Below, piece after piece: positions 1 through 9,009 of a DNA stretch of 64,000 nucleotides. How positions within the stretch are numbered: the stretch's first letter is position 1; every line of letters begins with the position of its first letter. The notes under the pieces were generated by a model, which had not been told where the DNA came from, searched no databases, and saw only the letters and a list, made by a program, of their open reading frames with translations. Source of the stretch: Rhizobium esperanzae (GTDB taxonomy: Bacteria; Pseudomonadota; Alphaproteobacteria; Rhizobiales; Rhizobiaceae); assembly GCF_002204185.1 (NCBI RefSeq), contig NZ_MXPU01000020.1:56448-120447 (forward strand). Reading direction: 5' to 3'. The position numbers were made by a program, and so were the translations under genes.

Positions 1-1
1 C

Positions 2-1552
2 GCCTCGACCAGGCTTCTCGAAGGCAAGGTCGACCGCCTCTCCGACATCTCTGGCCAGACTCTGGCCCAGGTCGGCAGCATCATCGGCCGCTTCGACGAC
101 CATTCCAAGGTTCTGACCCAAGCTTCACAACTTCTGGGTGCCGCCCAATCCAACCTCGCCTCAACGCTCGAAGAGCGTGAAGGCGCGCTGCAAGCCCTCT
201 CCGTCAGCTTGGTCCAACGCTCCGACGAGATCGAAAAGACCATGCGCGGGCTCGGCGGCATGATCGAGACCGTGTTCGAGCGGGCCGAGCAGCGCTCCAA
301 CCAGGTCACCGGCAATCTGCGCCAGGGCATTCAGTCCTCCTTTGCCGATATCGGTCGCGTTCTGACGGAAACCGAGAAGCGCGCCCAGGAAGCGGCCGAA
401 ACGATGCGCGAGGCGATCACCCGCGCCGGCGACGAGGCCAATACGACGATCGACAGCACCTTCGCCAATGTCGAGCGCCGTTCCGGTGATCTCTCCAATC
501 GTATTCGCGGCGGCCTCACCGCCTCGCTGTCGGAAGTCGAGCGCATGCTCGGCGAAGCCGGCCGCGCCTCCGACGGTGCTGCCCAGCACATGCGGGAATC
601 GTTGCGTGAAGCGATCGAGGATGCCGTCGGTCGCTTCTCCGGCGCCACCGAGGACATCCGCCGCTCCGCTGCCGACATCCGCAGCGAACTCGACGCCACC
701 CGCGCCGAACTGAAGCGCGGCGCCTTCGACCTGCCCGAGGAAGCCAAGGAAAGCGCCTCGGCCATGCGCCGCGCCGTCGCCGAACAGATCAAGGCCCTGC
801 AGGATATCTCGCAGCTTGTCGGCCGCTCCAGCCAGCAGCTCGAAATCTCCGAGCCCGCTGCCCGCTCGGTTGCCCAGGCGCAGCCGGCTCCGCGCCCGAC
901 CCCGCCGATCGCAGCCCAGCCGCCGCAGCCGGCAGCGCCTCCGCCGATCGAAGCCACCGGTCTGCGCGGGACGATTGCGCCATCCGCTCCGGCCGCCGCT
1001 CCTCAGCGGCCCGCCCAGCAGCCAGCCCCCACTCGCCAGGAATTGGGCCGCCAGGAACCGGCGCGGGAAAGCGGTGGCTGGATCAGCGATCTTTTGCGAG
1101 GCGCATCCCGCGAAGACGCCGCGGACGCGGCGCCGGCCCGTGCTCCCGCGCGCCCAGCGGAAACAGCCGCACCGGCAGCACGCAGCAACGACAGCCGCAA
1201 TCCACGCCATGTCGTGGAATCGCTGAATTCGCTCTCCGTCGATATCGCCCGCGCCATCGATCACGATGCCTCGGTCGATCTCTGGCGCCGCTACCAACGC
1301 GGCGAGCGCGACGTCTTCACCCGCCGCCTCTACACGCTAAAGGGCCAGCAGACCTTCGACGAGATCAAGCGCAAATACGACCGCGAACCGGAATTCCGCA
1401 CCGCCGTCGACCGCTATATCGGCGATTTCGAAAAGCTGCTTGCCGACGTCGCCCGAACCGACCCGAACCAGACAGTCACACAGTCCTATCTGACTTCGGA
1501 TACGGGCAAGGTTTATACCATGCTCGCCCATGCAGCGGGCAGGCTGAGATAG
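2..1552 (+). CDS. Large coiled-coil (apolipoprotein/kinesin-like) protein, C-terminal part
   Basis: The reading frame is open from the first bases of the window, so only the C-terminal ~516 residues of a larger protein are present. The first ~270 residues are long amphipathic helix rich in Ala, Glu, Arg, Ser and Thr, with repeated units resembling apolipoprotein A1/A4/E repeats. A Pro/Ala/Gln-rich linker follows (about bases 840-1180). The end is a compact, more conserved domain (about bases 1200-1550). Rhizobiaceae carry very large proteins of this build, often named kinesin-like without evidence of motor function. No catalytic motif is visible here. A structural or envelope/cytoskeletal role is only inference. 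A stem-loop follows the stop codon. Confidence 0.75.
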   Translation, partial: ASTRLLEGKVDRLSDISGQTLAQVGSIIGRFDDHSKVLTQASQLLGAAQSNLASTLEEREGALQALSVSLVQRSDEIEKTMRGLGGMIETVFERAEQRSNQVTGNLRQGIQSSFADIGRVLTETEKRAQEAAETMREAITRAGDEANTTIDSTFANVERRSGDLSNRIRGGLTASLSEVERMLGEAGRASDGAAQHMRESLREAIEDAVGRFSGATEDIRRSAADIRSELDATRAELKRGAFDLPEEAKESASAMRRAVAEQIKALQDISQLVGRSSQQLEISEPAARSVAQAQPAPRPTPPIAAQPPQPAAPPPIEATGLRGTIAPSAPAAAPQRPAQQPAPTRQELGRQEPARESGGWISDLLRGASREDAADAAPARAPARPAETAAPAARSNDSRNPRHVVESLNSLSVDIARAIDHDASVDLWRRYQRGERDVFTRRLYTLKGQQTFDEIKRKYDREPEFRTAVDRYIGDFEKLLADVARTDPNQTVTQSYLTSDTGKVYTMLAHAAGRLR

Positions 1553-1576
1553 AGTCTGGCCGATATCGTGGAGCTG

Positions 1577-1606
1577 AAGCCGCCTGAACATGTGTCAGGC
1601 GGCTTT
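1577..1606 (+). terminator. Stem-loop terminator after the coiled-coil gene
   Basis: An 11-bp perfect stem (AAGCCGCCTGA with TCAGGCGGCTT) around a 7-base loop, 25 bases after the stop codon at 1552. The T-run is short (TTT then CCCT), so it may be a weak intrinsic terminator. Confidence 0.6.
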
Positions 1607-1656
1607 CCCTGATGATGGGGATATAATCTGCTGCCCAGCCCGGAACCGCGAACGAA

Positions 1657-2217
1657 ATGACCAAGGCCTTTCTGATTATCGACGTACAGATCGCAATTCT
1701 CTCCGGAAAGGCCACGCCGGAGCGCCAGCCCGAGGTCGATTCCGCACTTGATGAGACCGTCGCTCGATTGGCGTTGCTCAAGGAAAAGGCGCGTCAGGCC
1801 GGCGTGCCGGTCGTGCTGGTGCAGCATGATGGCGACAGCGGTCACCGATTGGCCGTGGACACGCCAGGATGGGCGCTGCGCCGGGAGATTGCGCCGCAAA
1901 CGGGTGAGGTCGTCGTGCGCAAGAAAAGCGCCGACTCCTTCTTCGGGACCGATCTTCCCGACCGCTTGCAAGAGCGATCGGTTACCCACCTCATCGTCGG
2001 CGGCTGCATGTCTCAATTCTGCGTCGACACGACCGTCAGGCGGGCCGTTTCGCTCGGCTATGACGTGACCTTGGTTGCCGACGGCCATACAACTGGCGAC
2101 ACGGCGACCCTTAAATTCTCCGAGATTGTCGCCCACCACAACGAAACGCTTGATGGTTTCGATGCGGGCAAGGCGATTGTGAATGTCCGCCCAGCCGCCG
2201 ACATTGCCTTTTCATAA
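1657..2217 (+). CDS. Isochorismatase-family cysteine hydrolase
   Basis: 186 residues, the usual size for a single-domain isochorismatase-like hydrolase (nicotinamidase/amidase superfamily). The expected triad is visible: Asp9 in the N-terminal IIDVQ strand, a Lys in VRKKSADSFFG (about residue 89-90), and nucleophile Cys122 in GGCMSQFCVDTT, preceded by the Gly-Gly turn typical of the family. Members hydrolyse amide or vinyl-ether bonds in small molecules such as nicotinamide, isochorismate, carbamates and ureas. No siderophore or NAD-salvage neighbour narrows the substrate. The next intact gene is unrelated, and the gene looks monocistronic. Confidence 0.85.
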   Translation: MTKAFLIIDVQIAILSGKATPERQPEVDSALDETVARLALLKEKARQAGVPVVLVQHDGDSGHRLAVDTPGWALRREIAPQTGEVVVRKKSADSFFGTDLPDRLQERSVTHLIVGGCMSQFCVDTTVRRAVSLGYDVTLVADGHTTGDTATLKFSEIVAHHNETLDGFDAGKAIVNVRPAADIAFS

Positions 2218-2298
2218 GGCTCCGGCAACAACCGCTTATATCTTCCGAACAACTGCAGCTAAACCCGGGATCGCCATGCGGTCCCGGTTTTCCGCCCC

Positions 2299-2713
2299 TC
2301 ACGCCTCGGCCGCTATGCCCCAGTTGTACCCGCAACGGTCGAGGCCGATGGCGATTTCGAGCACGAGGACGTTGTGATCGACGGCCGCTGCCTTCCGGGG
2401 CTGCGACCGGTAACGGGATGGAAAGTCGGTACGCCGCGAGATCGAGCAGACCTCCATCCACCTGTCGCCATTATCGACCTCGACATCCATCGTCACCTCC
2501 GAATAGGCCGGCAGCCGGTCGGAGGGCACGACCCGCGTCGGCAGATGGATCAGCGAGGCGATCATGCGGCGCACCGGCTCAAGGCACGCCGCGTGATAGT
2601 CGTTGCCGCTGTCGGCGGTGAAGGCGCATTGAAATTCGAGCTGCCAAAATTCCTTCAGCCGCATGTGTTTCGTCGGCTGCTCCTGCTCGCGGGGGTAGGA
2701 CTTGCCGGCCTGC
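2299..2713 (-). pseudogene. Glycyl-tRNA-synthetase-like class II aaRS fragment
   Basis: The minus frame, open from just after an in-frame TAG near 2716 to the TGA at 2299, encodes ~138 residues with class II aminoacyl-tRNA synthetase features. A motif-2-like segment reads GKSYPREQEQPTKHMRLKEF. Then come SDRLPAYSEVTMDVEV, WMEVCSISRRTDF and a C-terminal motif-3-like EIAIGLDRCGYN. This matches dimeric GlyRS-type catalytic cores, but the N-terminal half, motif 1 and the anticodon-binding domain are missing. A standard annotation could call a ~121-residue hypothetical protein from the internal ATG at 2664. I read it as the decayed 3' end of an extra GlyRS-like gene. The assignment is from motif memory, not a search. 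Confidence 0.55.
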
Positions 2714-2891
2714 TAGACACACAGAGGCAACCCGCGATTGTCAAAACCGCAGGGGCCGAGACAAAGGTATCAGCTGTGGATAGGCCTTTTTTATTGCCCA
2801 CCGTCCTTCATTCCGTCACAAACTTTTTTGATCCGCTTGCGTTTAAAGCCAACGGCCCTTCGGCCGTGCAACGAAAGAGACAGCAATACCG

Positions 2892-3767
2892 ATGACCACG
2901 GCAACATCCCGGCTCCTTGCCATCGCGCTCTCGTCCACCCTGCTGATGGGCGCTTTCATTCCGGCTAAGGCCGGTCAGGCAAGCTTCGTCATTGATGCGC
3001 AATCCGGTCAGGTCCTTGAAGCCTCCAACCAGGATGATCTCAACTATCCCGCGTCGCTGACCAAGATGATGACGCTTTATCTTGCTTTCGAGGCGCTGCA
3101 CGACGGACGCCTCACCTGGGATCAGAAGCTCACCATGTCGGAAAATGCCGAGAGCAAGGAACCCTTCAAGCTTGCCGTCGGCGCCGGCCGCAAGGTAACG
3201 CTGCGTGAAGCGGTCGAAAGCATCGTCGTGCTGTCTGCCAACGATTCCGCCGTGGCAATCGCTGAACAGCTCGGCGGCTCGGAACCGGCTTTCGCCAGAA
3301 CGATGACCGACAAGGCGCGCCAGCTGGGGATGAAGGACACGGTCTTCAAGAACCCGTCGGGCCTTCCCGATCCGGAGCAGGTTACCACGGCGCGCGACAT
3401 GGCTACGCTCGGCCTTTCGTTGATGCGGGACTTTCCAGAGGAGTTCAAGCTCTTCTCGATGCGCGGCTTTCAGTTCCGCGGCATGAAACTGCGCGGCCAT
3501 AACAATCTGATGTATCGTTATGACGGCGTCGATGGCATCAAGACGGGCTATACCGATGCATCCGGCTACAATGTCGTGACCTCGGCGCTGAAGGATGGCC
3601 GCCGCGTTGTCGGCGTCGTCATGGGTGAAAAGACTGCAAGCCTGCGCGACGACAAGATGGCGGGCCTCCTCGACAGCACCCTGCCGTCATCACCAACCGC
3701 CACCGCCTCCACCATCCCAGGCAGCCAGCCTGCAGCGACGATGACGGATGCGCAGCCGACGAAGTAG
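2892..3767 (+). CDS. D-alanyl-D-alanine carboxypeptidase (short DacA-type PBP)
   Basis: 291 residues with a Sec signal peptide (cleavage probably after AKA, ~residue 27). All three penicillin-binding-protein motifs are present: SLTK with nucleophile Ser55, SAN at 115-117 and KTG at 217-219. It should remove the terminal D-Ala from peptidoglycan pentapeptides in the periplasm and be acylated by beta-lactams. It is shorter than E. coli DacA (~400). It keeps the transpeptidase-like domain but lacks the C-terminal beta domain and amphipathic membrane anchor. A Thr/Ser/Ala/Pro-rich tail replaces them. It is therefore probably soluble or loosely held in the periplasm. It stands alone on this strand. 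Confidence 0.9.
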   Translation: MTTATSRLLAIALSSTLLMGAFIPAKAGQASFVIDAQSGQVLEASNQDDLNYPASLTKMMTLYLAFEALHDGRLTWDQKLTMSENAESKEPFKLAVGAGRKVTLREAVESIVVLSANDSAVAIAEQLGGSEPAFARTMTDKARQLGMKDTVFKNPSGLPDPEQVTTARDMATLGLSLMRDFPEEFKLFSMRGFQFRGMKLRGHNNLMYRYDGVDGIKTGYTDASGYNVVTSALKDGRRVVGVVMGEKTASLRDDKMAGLLDSTLPSSPTATASTIPGSQPAATMTDAQPTK

Positions 3768-3892
3768 CCGGCAAGTCAAGCTCACAAATTCTTGAAGAAA
3801 TTTAAATAGGGTGGCCGCTCCAACCTGATGGGGCCAATATTTTCCGCGATCAGCAATCTTTGACGTCGGCGCAGCGTTTAACAAACGTCTTG

Positions 3893-4504
3893 TCAGATTG
3901 AGCGCAGCGTCCAGCTGACGATCTCCGAAACCACCGTCGAAAAGGCGCGGTCGAGACCCTTGACGAAGCCGACATTGTCGCCGCCGGCGGGCGTCATGGC
4001 GCGGAACACCTTCTGGGCGCGCACCGAGCCGTTTCGGTCGTTCAGAATCTTGGCGGAGATTTCGACTACCGCCTGGTTGCCATTCGAAGCGTCGATCTCG
4101 AATGCGCGGATATCGGTGACGATCTGGTAGTCGATCGCCAGCCCCTGCCCCGGCATGCCGACTCCGCCGAGCTTGCCGGAATTCTCGAAGGCCTCGACCA
4201 GTTTCGATTGCACGATGCGCGGCAGCTTGTCGCCCCACTGCGCCCGGGACAGATACTGGATTTCCGACGAGGAGACGCGGATGACGATCTGCTCGCTATC
4301 GAGCGATCTGAGTGCCGTCGGGCCGGCGACCAGGATCTGGCGGGATTTGGCAGCAGGCCCATCGCCATCGACGGACGCAGAGAGATCATAGGTATCGTTC
4401 TTGGCTGAAGTGCCACAACCCGACAGGATCAACGCAGTCAGCGGCAGCGCGATCGCCGTTCCCCTGATCCACGAACGGCGCGACAACAGATACGATGCGA
4501 CCAT
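3893..4504 (-). CDS. ABC-type transport auxiliary lipoprotein (PqiC-like)
   Basis: 203 residues with a lipoprotein signal ending in the lipobox LSGC (lipidated Cys30). The mature part matches the ABC-type transport auxiliary lipoprotein/PqiC family, which accompanies MCE transporters, with segments such as IVIRVSSSEIQYLSRAQWGD and IDYQIVTDIRAFEI. It is the last gene of a minus-strand operon (permease, ATPase, MCE protein, lipoprotein), 25 bases after the MCE gene. In this family the lipoprotein sits in the outer membrane and helps bridge the periplasm for phospholipid transport. The partner assignment follows from context and the family. Confidence 0.85.
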   Translation of the reverse strand: MVASYLLSRRSWIRGTAIALPLTALILSGCGTSAKNDTYDLSASVDGDGPAAKSRQILVAGPTALRSLDSEQIVIRVSSSEIQYLSRAQWGDKLPRIVQSKLVEAFENSGKLGGVGMPGQGLAIDYQIVTDIRAFEIDASNGNQAVVEISAKILNDRNGSVRAQKVFRAMTPAGGDNVGFVKGLDRAFSTVVSEIVSWTLRSI

Positions 4505-4529
4505 ACTGGGCTACCCCTGACTTTCCCTG

Positions 4530-5900
4530 TTAACGCCGCGTCCGGCCGTCGTACTGTTTGACCGTGTCCCCGCCGAAGATCAGGCGTTGCGGATTGCGGT
4601 CGAAGTTGCTGATCGTATCGTTGAGATTGCTCACGGTTCCGCGCATGTCGTTGATGAGAGTCTGCACGTCGCGCAAGCCGCCGCTCGAGAACTTCTGAAG
4701 ATTATCGGCGATCGGACCGATTCGCGAGTTCAGATTATCGGCCACCTTCTTGAAGGATTCCAGCGTACCGCGCGCCTCGGCGAACAGCGATTGTGTGTTG
4801 TCGGTTCCAAGCAGCGCATCGACCTTGATGAGAATGCCGTCGACGCGTGTCGAGGCCGAATTCAGCTTGTTGGCAAGCTGCGACACGTCCTGGATCGTCT
4901 GGTCGATATCTTTCTGGCGCAACGAAACCGTGTTGGCGACGTCGCGGATCGAGGCGACGGCCGCACGCGCATCCTTTGTGGCTTGCGAGATATCGTCGAC
5001 CGAACCCTTGATCTTCGCCGGGTCGATCTGGGCGACGAGCGTGTCGACGCGGTCGAGCGTTGCCTGCGCCTGCTTGCCGAAATCGTTGAAGGTGGTGGCG
5101 GTCTCGTCGAACTTCTGGATCGCGCCCTTGAGATCGCTCGAGGCATCGGCGACATTGGCGGTGATCTTCTCGGCATTGGAAACGATATTATCGACCTTCT
5201 GCGCGTCGACGGCCCTGACCAGCGATTCCACGGCCTGAAGCGTCGAATCGACACGCCCGGAAACCGCCTTCACCGTTTTGGAGAGCTCACCGACGCTCTG
5301 CAGGAAGGCGTCGATATTGTCGGAATTCTTGGCCAGCGCATCTGAGAAGGTTTCGGCATTCTTGAACGTCTGGGTCAGCGGAGCACGCGAATCTTCGATG
5401 AAACCCTGAAGTTCGCCGACCGCGTCATTGGCGCGATCAAGAATCTTGTCGGCGGTCGCCAGAAGATTGGTGACGCTCGACTGGTCGGCGACGATAACGG
5501 CGCGTTTGCCGTTTTCGATCGCATGTTTAAGGATACTCTCCTCACCCTTACGGCCACCCGACAGTTCGATATAGGCGGCTCCCGTCAGGCCCTGAATTTC
5601 CAGCGCGGCCTTGGTGGAGGGATAAATCGGTGCGTCCGTGCGCACCTGGGTGAAGGCGAGCGAATATTGGGGATCGTCGGCATCGATCGACAGCGTCTGC
5701 ACCGATCCCACCTGGATACCGTTGAAGCGCACCGGCGAGCCGACGCTGAGCCCGTTGGCCGAGCCGGGAATACGCACGATCAGTTCCGTCATCGGGCCGC
5801 CGCGGCCATATTCGGCCATCCAGTAGACAAAGCCGAAGGCGGCCGCGATCACCAGCACCGTGAAAAAACCGACAATCGTATAATTGGCTTTGGTTTCCAT
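4530..5900 (-). CDS. MlaD-family (MCE domain) lipid transport protein
   Basis: 456 residues. One N-terminal transmembrane anchor (about residues 8-27) is followed by a single MCE domain containing IRIPGSANGLSVGSPVRFNG and the GLTGAAYIEL segment. A long helical, Ala/Asp/Val-rich region of ~300 residues with heptad character completes it. It is much longer than E. coli MlaD (~180) and resembles the extended MCE proteins of alphaproteobacteria and PqiB-like systems, where the helices may form a periplasmic tube. It should assemble as a hexamer on the MlaE/MlaF-type ABC core. The upstream ATPase gene ends at 5909, 9 bases before its ATG, so the genes are co-transcribed. Confidence 0.9.
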   Translation of the reverse strand: METKANYTIVGFFTVLVIAAAFGFVYWMAEYGRGGPMTELIVRIPGSANGLSVGSPVRFNGIQVGSVQTLSIDADDPQYSLAFTQVRTDAPIYPSTKAALEIQGLTGAAYIELSGGRKGEESILKHAIENGKRAVIVADQSSVTNLLATADKILDRANDAVGELQGFIEDSRAPLTQTFKNAETFSDALAKNSDNIDAFLQSVGELSKTVKAVSGRVDSTLQAVESLVRAVDAQKVDNIVSNAEKITANVADASSDLKGAIQKFDETATTFNDFGKQAQATLDRVDTLVAQIDPAKIKGSVDDISQATKDARAAVASIRDVANTVSLRQKDIDQTIQDVSQLANKLNSASTRVDGILIKVDALLGTDNTQSLFAEARGTLESFKKVADNLNSRIGPIADNLQKFSSGGLRDVQTLINDMRGTVSNLNDTISNFDRNPQRLIFGGDTVKQYDGRTRR

Positions 5901-5908
5901 CTATCCGA

Positions 5909-6754
5909 TCACTTCCCGCCGCTGCCGTTATCGTGCCGCGCGCCATTGTCCTGCGGCACGATCGACCGTGCTCGCTTACCTCTAAAATAGGCCTGCACCC
6001 ACGGATCGTCATAGGCCAGCATGTCGTCGATCGTGCCTTCCACCATTACCCGCTTCTTTCCGAGCACGGCAATACGGTCACAAACCGAAAACAGGCTGTC
6101 GAGATCGTGCGTCACCATATAGACGGTCAGTCCGAGACTATCGCGCAGATTGGCGATGAGTTCGTCGAACTCGGCCGCCCCGATCGGATCGAGACCTGAA
6201 GTCGGTTCATCCAGAAAGACGAGCTCGGGATCGAGCGCCAGGGCGCGGGCAAGCGCGGCACGCTTGATCATGCCGCCCGAAAGCTCGGACGGATATTTGT
6301 CGGCGGCATCGGCCGCCAGCCCCACCATGCGGATCTTCAGATGCGCCAGCTCATCCATCAGCGAGTGCGGCAGATCGAGATATTCGCGCATCGGCACCTG
6401 GATGTTTTCCTTGACGGTCAGCGAGGAAAACAATGCGCCCTGCTGGAAGAGCACGCCGAGCCGCATGTCGAGCGCGTTGCGCTGCGGCTCGTTGAGCTCG
6501 TCAAAGTCCTGGCCGAGAATCTTGATCGTGCCGGAGCGGCGCGGCAGCAGCCTCAGCACCGTGCGCATCAGCACCGATTTGCCGGTGCCCGACGCACCGA
6601 CGAAGCCGAGGATCTCGCCGCGATAAATATCGAGGTTCAGTCTGTCGAGCACCACCTTGGAGCCGAAGGCGACGGTGACGTCGCGCGCCGAAAGCACGAC
6701 ATCCCTGCCCTGTCCTTCGTTTTCGATCGGTTGCTCGTCCACGCTGCCCGCCAT
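5909..6754 (-). CDS. MlaF-type ABC transporter ATP-binding protein
   Basis: A single nucleotide-binding domain with Walker A GASGTGKS, signature LSGGMIKRAALARAL, Walker B LVFLDEPTSGLDP and the switch His in TVYMVTHDLD. It powers MCE-linked phospholipid transport with the adjacent MlaE-type permease. I chose the ATG at 6754 because it follows the permease stop (TAG C ATG), giving translational coupling. In-frame ATGs at 6775 and 6796 would overlap the permease gene by 20-41 bases, and none has a convincing Shine-Dalgarno sequence. The C-terminus carries a short basic, polar tail. Confidence 0.9.
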   Translation of the reverse strand: MAGSVDEQPIENEGQGRDVVLSARDVTVAFGSKVVLDRLNLDIYRGEILGFVGASGTGKSVLMRTVLRLLPRRSGTIKILGQDFDELNEPQRNALDMRLGVLFQQGALFSSLTVKENIQVPMREYLDLPHSLMDELAHLKIRMVGLAADAADKYPSELSGGMIKRAALARALALDPELVFLDEPTSGLDPIGAAEFDELIANLRDSLGLTVYMVTHDLDSLFSVCDRIAVLGKKRVMVEGTIDDMLAYDDPWVQAYFRGKRARSIVPQDNGARHDNGSGGK

Positions 6755-6755
6755 G

Positions 6756-7925
6756 CTAGAAGTCGATCGCTGCATAGAACATCGCAAAAAGCCCATCCAT
6801 CAGGATGACGACGAAAATCGCCTTCACCACCGAGGCCGTCACGTGCTGGCCGAGCGACTCCGCACTGCCGCCGACCTTCAGCCCTTCGACGGCGGCGACG
6901 ATACCGATGACGAGCGCCATGAACGGCGCCTTGATCATGCCCGACAGCACGGTCGACAGCGTAATCGCCTCATGCAGCCGCGACAGGAAATTGGCGAAGG
7001 TGATGCCGGAATAGCCCCAGGCGACAACCGCCGCACCGGCGAGCGACGCGAAGTTCGCCAGCACCGTCAGAAGCGGCAAGGCAATGGTCAGCGCCACGAG
7101 CCGCGGGAAGATCAGCACGCCGATCGGGTTCAGCCCCATCACTTTCAGCGCGTCGATCTCCTCGCGCATCTTCATCGAGCCGATTTCGGCGGTGATCGCG
7201 CTGCCGGAGCGGCCGGCGATCATGATCGAGGTCAGCAGCACGCCGATTTCGCGCAATTGCAGAATGCCGACGAGATCGACGACGAACACCTCCGCCCCGA
7301 AATACCGCAGCTGGAAGGCGCCCTGCTGAGCGATGATTGCACCGATCAGAAACGACATCAGCAGGATGATCGGAACGGCGCGCACGCCCATGTGATCGAT
7401 CTGGTTGACGATCGAGGCCGGCGAAACGCCGCTGCCGCGGCCGAGCTTCATCTGCGCCCCGCGCACCGCAGAGCCGAGGATATACATCGAGGCGGCGAGA
7501 TTGTCCCAGATGTCATAGGTCATCTTGCCGACCGGCGCCAAGATACGCGCGGCAATCGAGACCTTTTCCTTCTGTTCAGGCTCCGGTTTGGCCGGTTCCT
7601 CGGAAAACATCTCCAGCATTTCGTCGATATGCGGATTGGTGCCGACGAAGCGCACCGTGCGTCCGGCCGCCTCCGCCTCCTTCTTTAGCCGGCACAGAAG
7701 CCAGATACCGGCGGTATCGATGTCTGATACATCGGAGAGATCGAGCGTCAGATTGCCGGTCTTCTCTCGCTGAAGCTTTTCGAAGTCGCGCAGCACAAGA
7801 TGCACATAGGCGCTGCGCCAGTTGCCGCTGAGACGAACATGCTGCCCCGAACCATCTGACCGGTCGTCCACTTGCAGCGAGGCGGCGTTGCGATTCTCGG
7901 CGTTCAAGATACTTGTGTCTTTCAA
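6756..7925 (-). CDS. MlaE-family ABC permease with N-terminal STAS domain
   Basis: 389 residues. The first ~110 residues form a STAS/MlaB-like fold (LTLDLSDVSDIDTAGIWLLC), and the rest is an MlaE permease with about five or six membrane helices. The signature region around EIGVLLTSIMIAGRSGSAI and EIDALKVMGLNPI is clear. In E. coli, MlaB and MlaE are separate proteins; here they are fused, as in many alphaproteobacteria. It heads the minus-strand operon. No mlaA or mlaC gene is adjacent. The direction of lipid movement cannot be told from sequence. It is divergent from the dipeptide epimerase gene across a 100-base gap. Confidence 0.9.
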   Translation of the reverse strand: MKDTSILNAENRNAASLQVDDRSDGSGQHVRLSGNWRSAYVHLVLRDFEKLQREKTGNLTLDLSDVSDIDTAGIWLLCRLKKEAEAAGRTVRFVGTNPHIDEMLEMFSEEPAKPEPEQKEKVSIAARILAPVGKMTYDIWDNLAASMYILGSAVRGAQMKLGRGSGVSPASIVNQIDHMGVRAVPIILLMSFLIGAIIAQQGAFQLRYFGAEVFVVDLVGILQLREIGVLLTSIMIAGRSGSAITAEIGSMKMREEIDALKVMGLNPIGVLIFPRLVALTIALPLLTVLANFASLAGAAVVAWGYSGITFANFLSRLHEAITLSTVLSGMIKAPFMALVIGIVAAVEGLKVGGSAESLGQHVTASVVKAIFVVILMDGLFAMFYAAIDF

Positions 7926-8025
7926 GGCTTACGGCGACATTGCCGACTCGCGAAGCGGATCGTCGCCGCCGGCGCGTCAATATACAGAAGCAACGTCCAA
8001 TTTCCATGCTCGCAGGATAGCAATA

Positions 8026-9009
8026 ATGCCACGCACCCTAGATATCCAGATGAATTCCTTTCCGATTGCCGGGACCTTCACCATCTCGCGCGGCGCAAAG
8101 AAAGAGGCCGAGGTCATTACTTGCACAGTCACAGAAGAAGGCGCGCGAGGACACGGCGAATGTGTGCCCTACCGCCGCTACGGCGAGACCATGGAGAGCG
8201 TCTTCGCGCAGATCGAGGCAGCGCGCCCGCTGGTCGAATCCGGCATTTCGCGCGACGATCTCTTGTCGGCGATGCCGCCGGGTGCGGCACGCAACGCCGT
8301 TGATTGCGCTCTCTGGGATCTCGAAGCAAAACGGACTTGCCAAACGGTCGCTGCCCGCCTCGGCCTCACCGCCCTCAAACCGCTCACGACAGCCTACACC
8401 ATCTCGCTCGGTGAGCCGGAAGTGATGGCCGCGCACGCACGCGAACATGCCGGTCGCGCTCTGCTCAAGGTGAAGGTCGGAACCGGCGACGATGAAAGCC
8501 GCATCCGCGCCGTCCGCGCGGCCGCACCCGACGCCGCCATCATTCTCGACGCCAATGAGGGCTGGCCGGAGGCGGTGCTGGAACGTCATCTGCAGATCGC
8601 CGCAGAGGCGGGCGTTGCCCTCGTCGAGCAACCGCTGCCGGCGGGCCGCGATGCGCTGCTTGCCGAAATCCGCCGCCCGCTGCTGGTCTGCGCCGACGAG
8701 AGCGTGCATCACACCGGCGATCTCGCAAGTCTTGCCGACCGCTATGATGCGATCAACATCAAGCTCGACAAGACAGGCGGCCTCACCGAGGCCTTGGCGA
8801 TGAAGGCCGAAGCCGAGAGGCTCGGCTTTTCGATCATGATCGGCTGCATGGTCGGCACTTCGCTCGCCATGGCGCCGGCCGTGCTGCTCGCGCAGAATGC
8901 CGATTTCGTCGATCTCGACGGCCCGCTTCTGCTTGCCCGCGACCGCGAGCCCGGCCTGCGCTACGCCACTTCCCTGGTCTTTCCACCGGAAAGCGCCCTC
9001 TGGGGCTGA
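8026..9009 (+). CDS. Dipeptide epimerase (L-Ala-D/L-Glu epimerase-like, enolase superfamily)
   Basis: 327 residues from the ATG at 8026, which has AGGAT upstream. An earlier in-frame start would run into the permease promoter region. The muconate-lactonising subgroup pattern is intact: K148/K150 in LLKVKVG, metal ligands Asp175, Glu201 and Asp224, and Lys246 or Lys249 in NIKLDKTGG. Dipeptide epimerases interconvert L-Ala-D-Glu and L-Ala-L-Glu from murein recycling. Some family members act on other dipeptides, so specificity is inferred. The 3' end overlaps the convergent MFS gene by 49 bases. Confidence 0.85.
   Translation: MPRTLDIQMNSFPIAGTFTISRGAKKEAEVITCTVTEEGARGHGECVPYRRYGETMESVFAQIEAARPLVESGISRDDLLSAMPPGAARNAVDCALWDLEAKRTCQTVAARLGLTALKPLTTAYTISLGEPEVMAAHAREHAGRALLKVKVGTGDDESRIRAVRAAAPDAAIILDANEGWPEAVLERHLQIAAEAGVALVEQPLPAGRDALLAEIRRPLLVCADESVHHTGDLASLADRYDAINIKLDKTGGLTEALAMKAEAERLGFSIMIGCMVGTSLAMAPAVLLAQNADFVDLDGPLLLARDREPGLRYATSLVFPPESALWG

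Noticed and set aside
161..1297. Long minus-strand ORF opposite the coiled-coil gene, and other long antisense ORFs (for example 6657-7688, 8038-9459, 31801-33177, 36370-38184, 38452-39576, 54906-56123)
   Set aside because: They are mirror frames of clear genes in high-GC DNA: low-complexity, Arg/Gly/Ala/His-rich translations with no motifs, while the opposite strand has well-supported families.
2374..2895. Plus-strand ORF of 173 codons across the aaRS remnant
   Set aside because: It is antisense to the GlyRS-like fragment, and its composition is not protein-like; the minus frame carries recognisable motifs.
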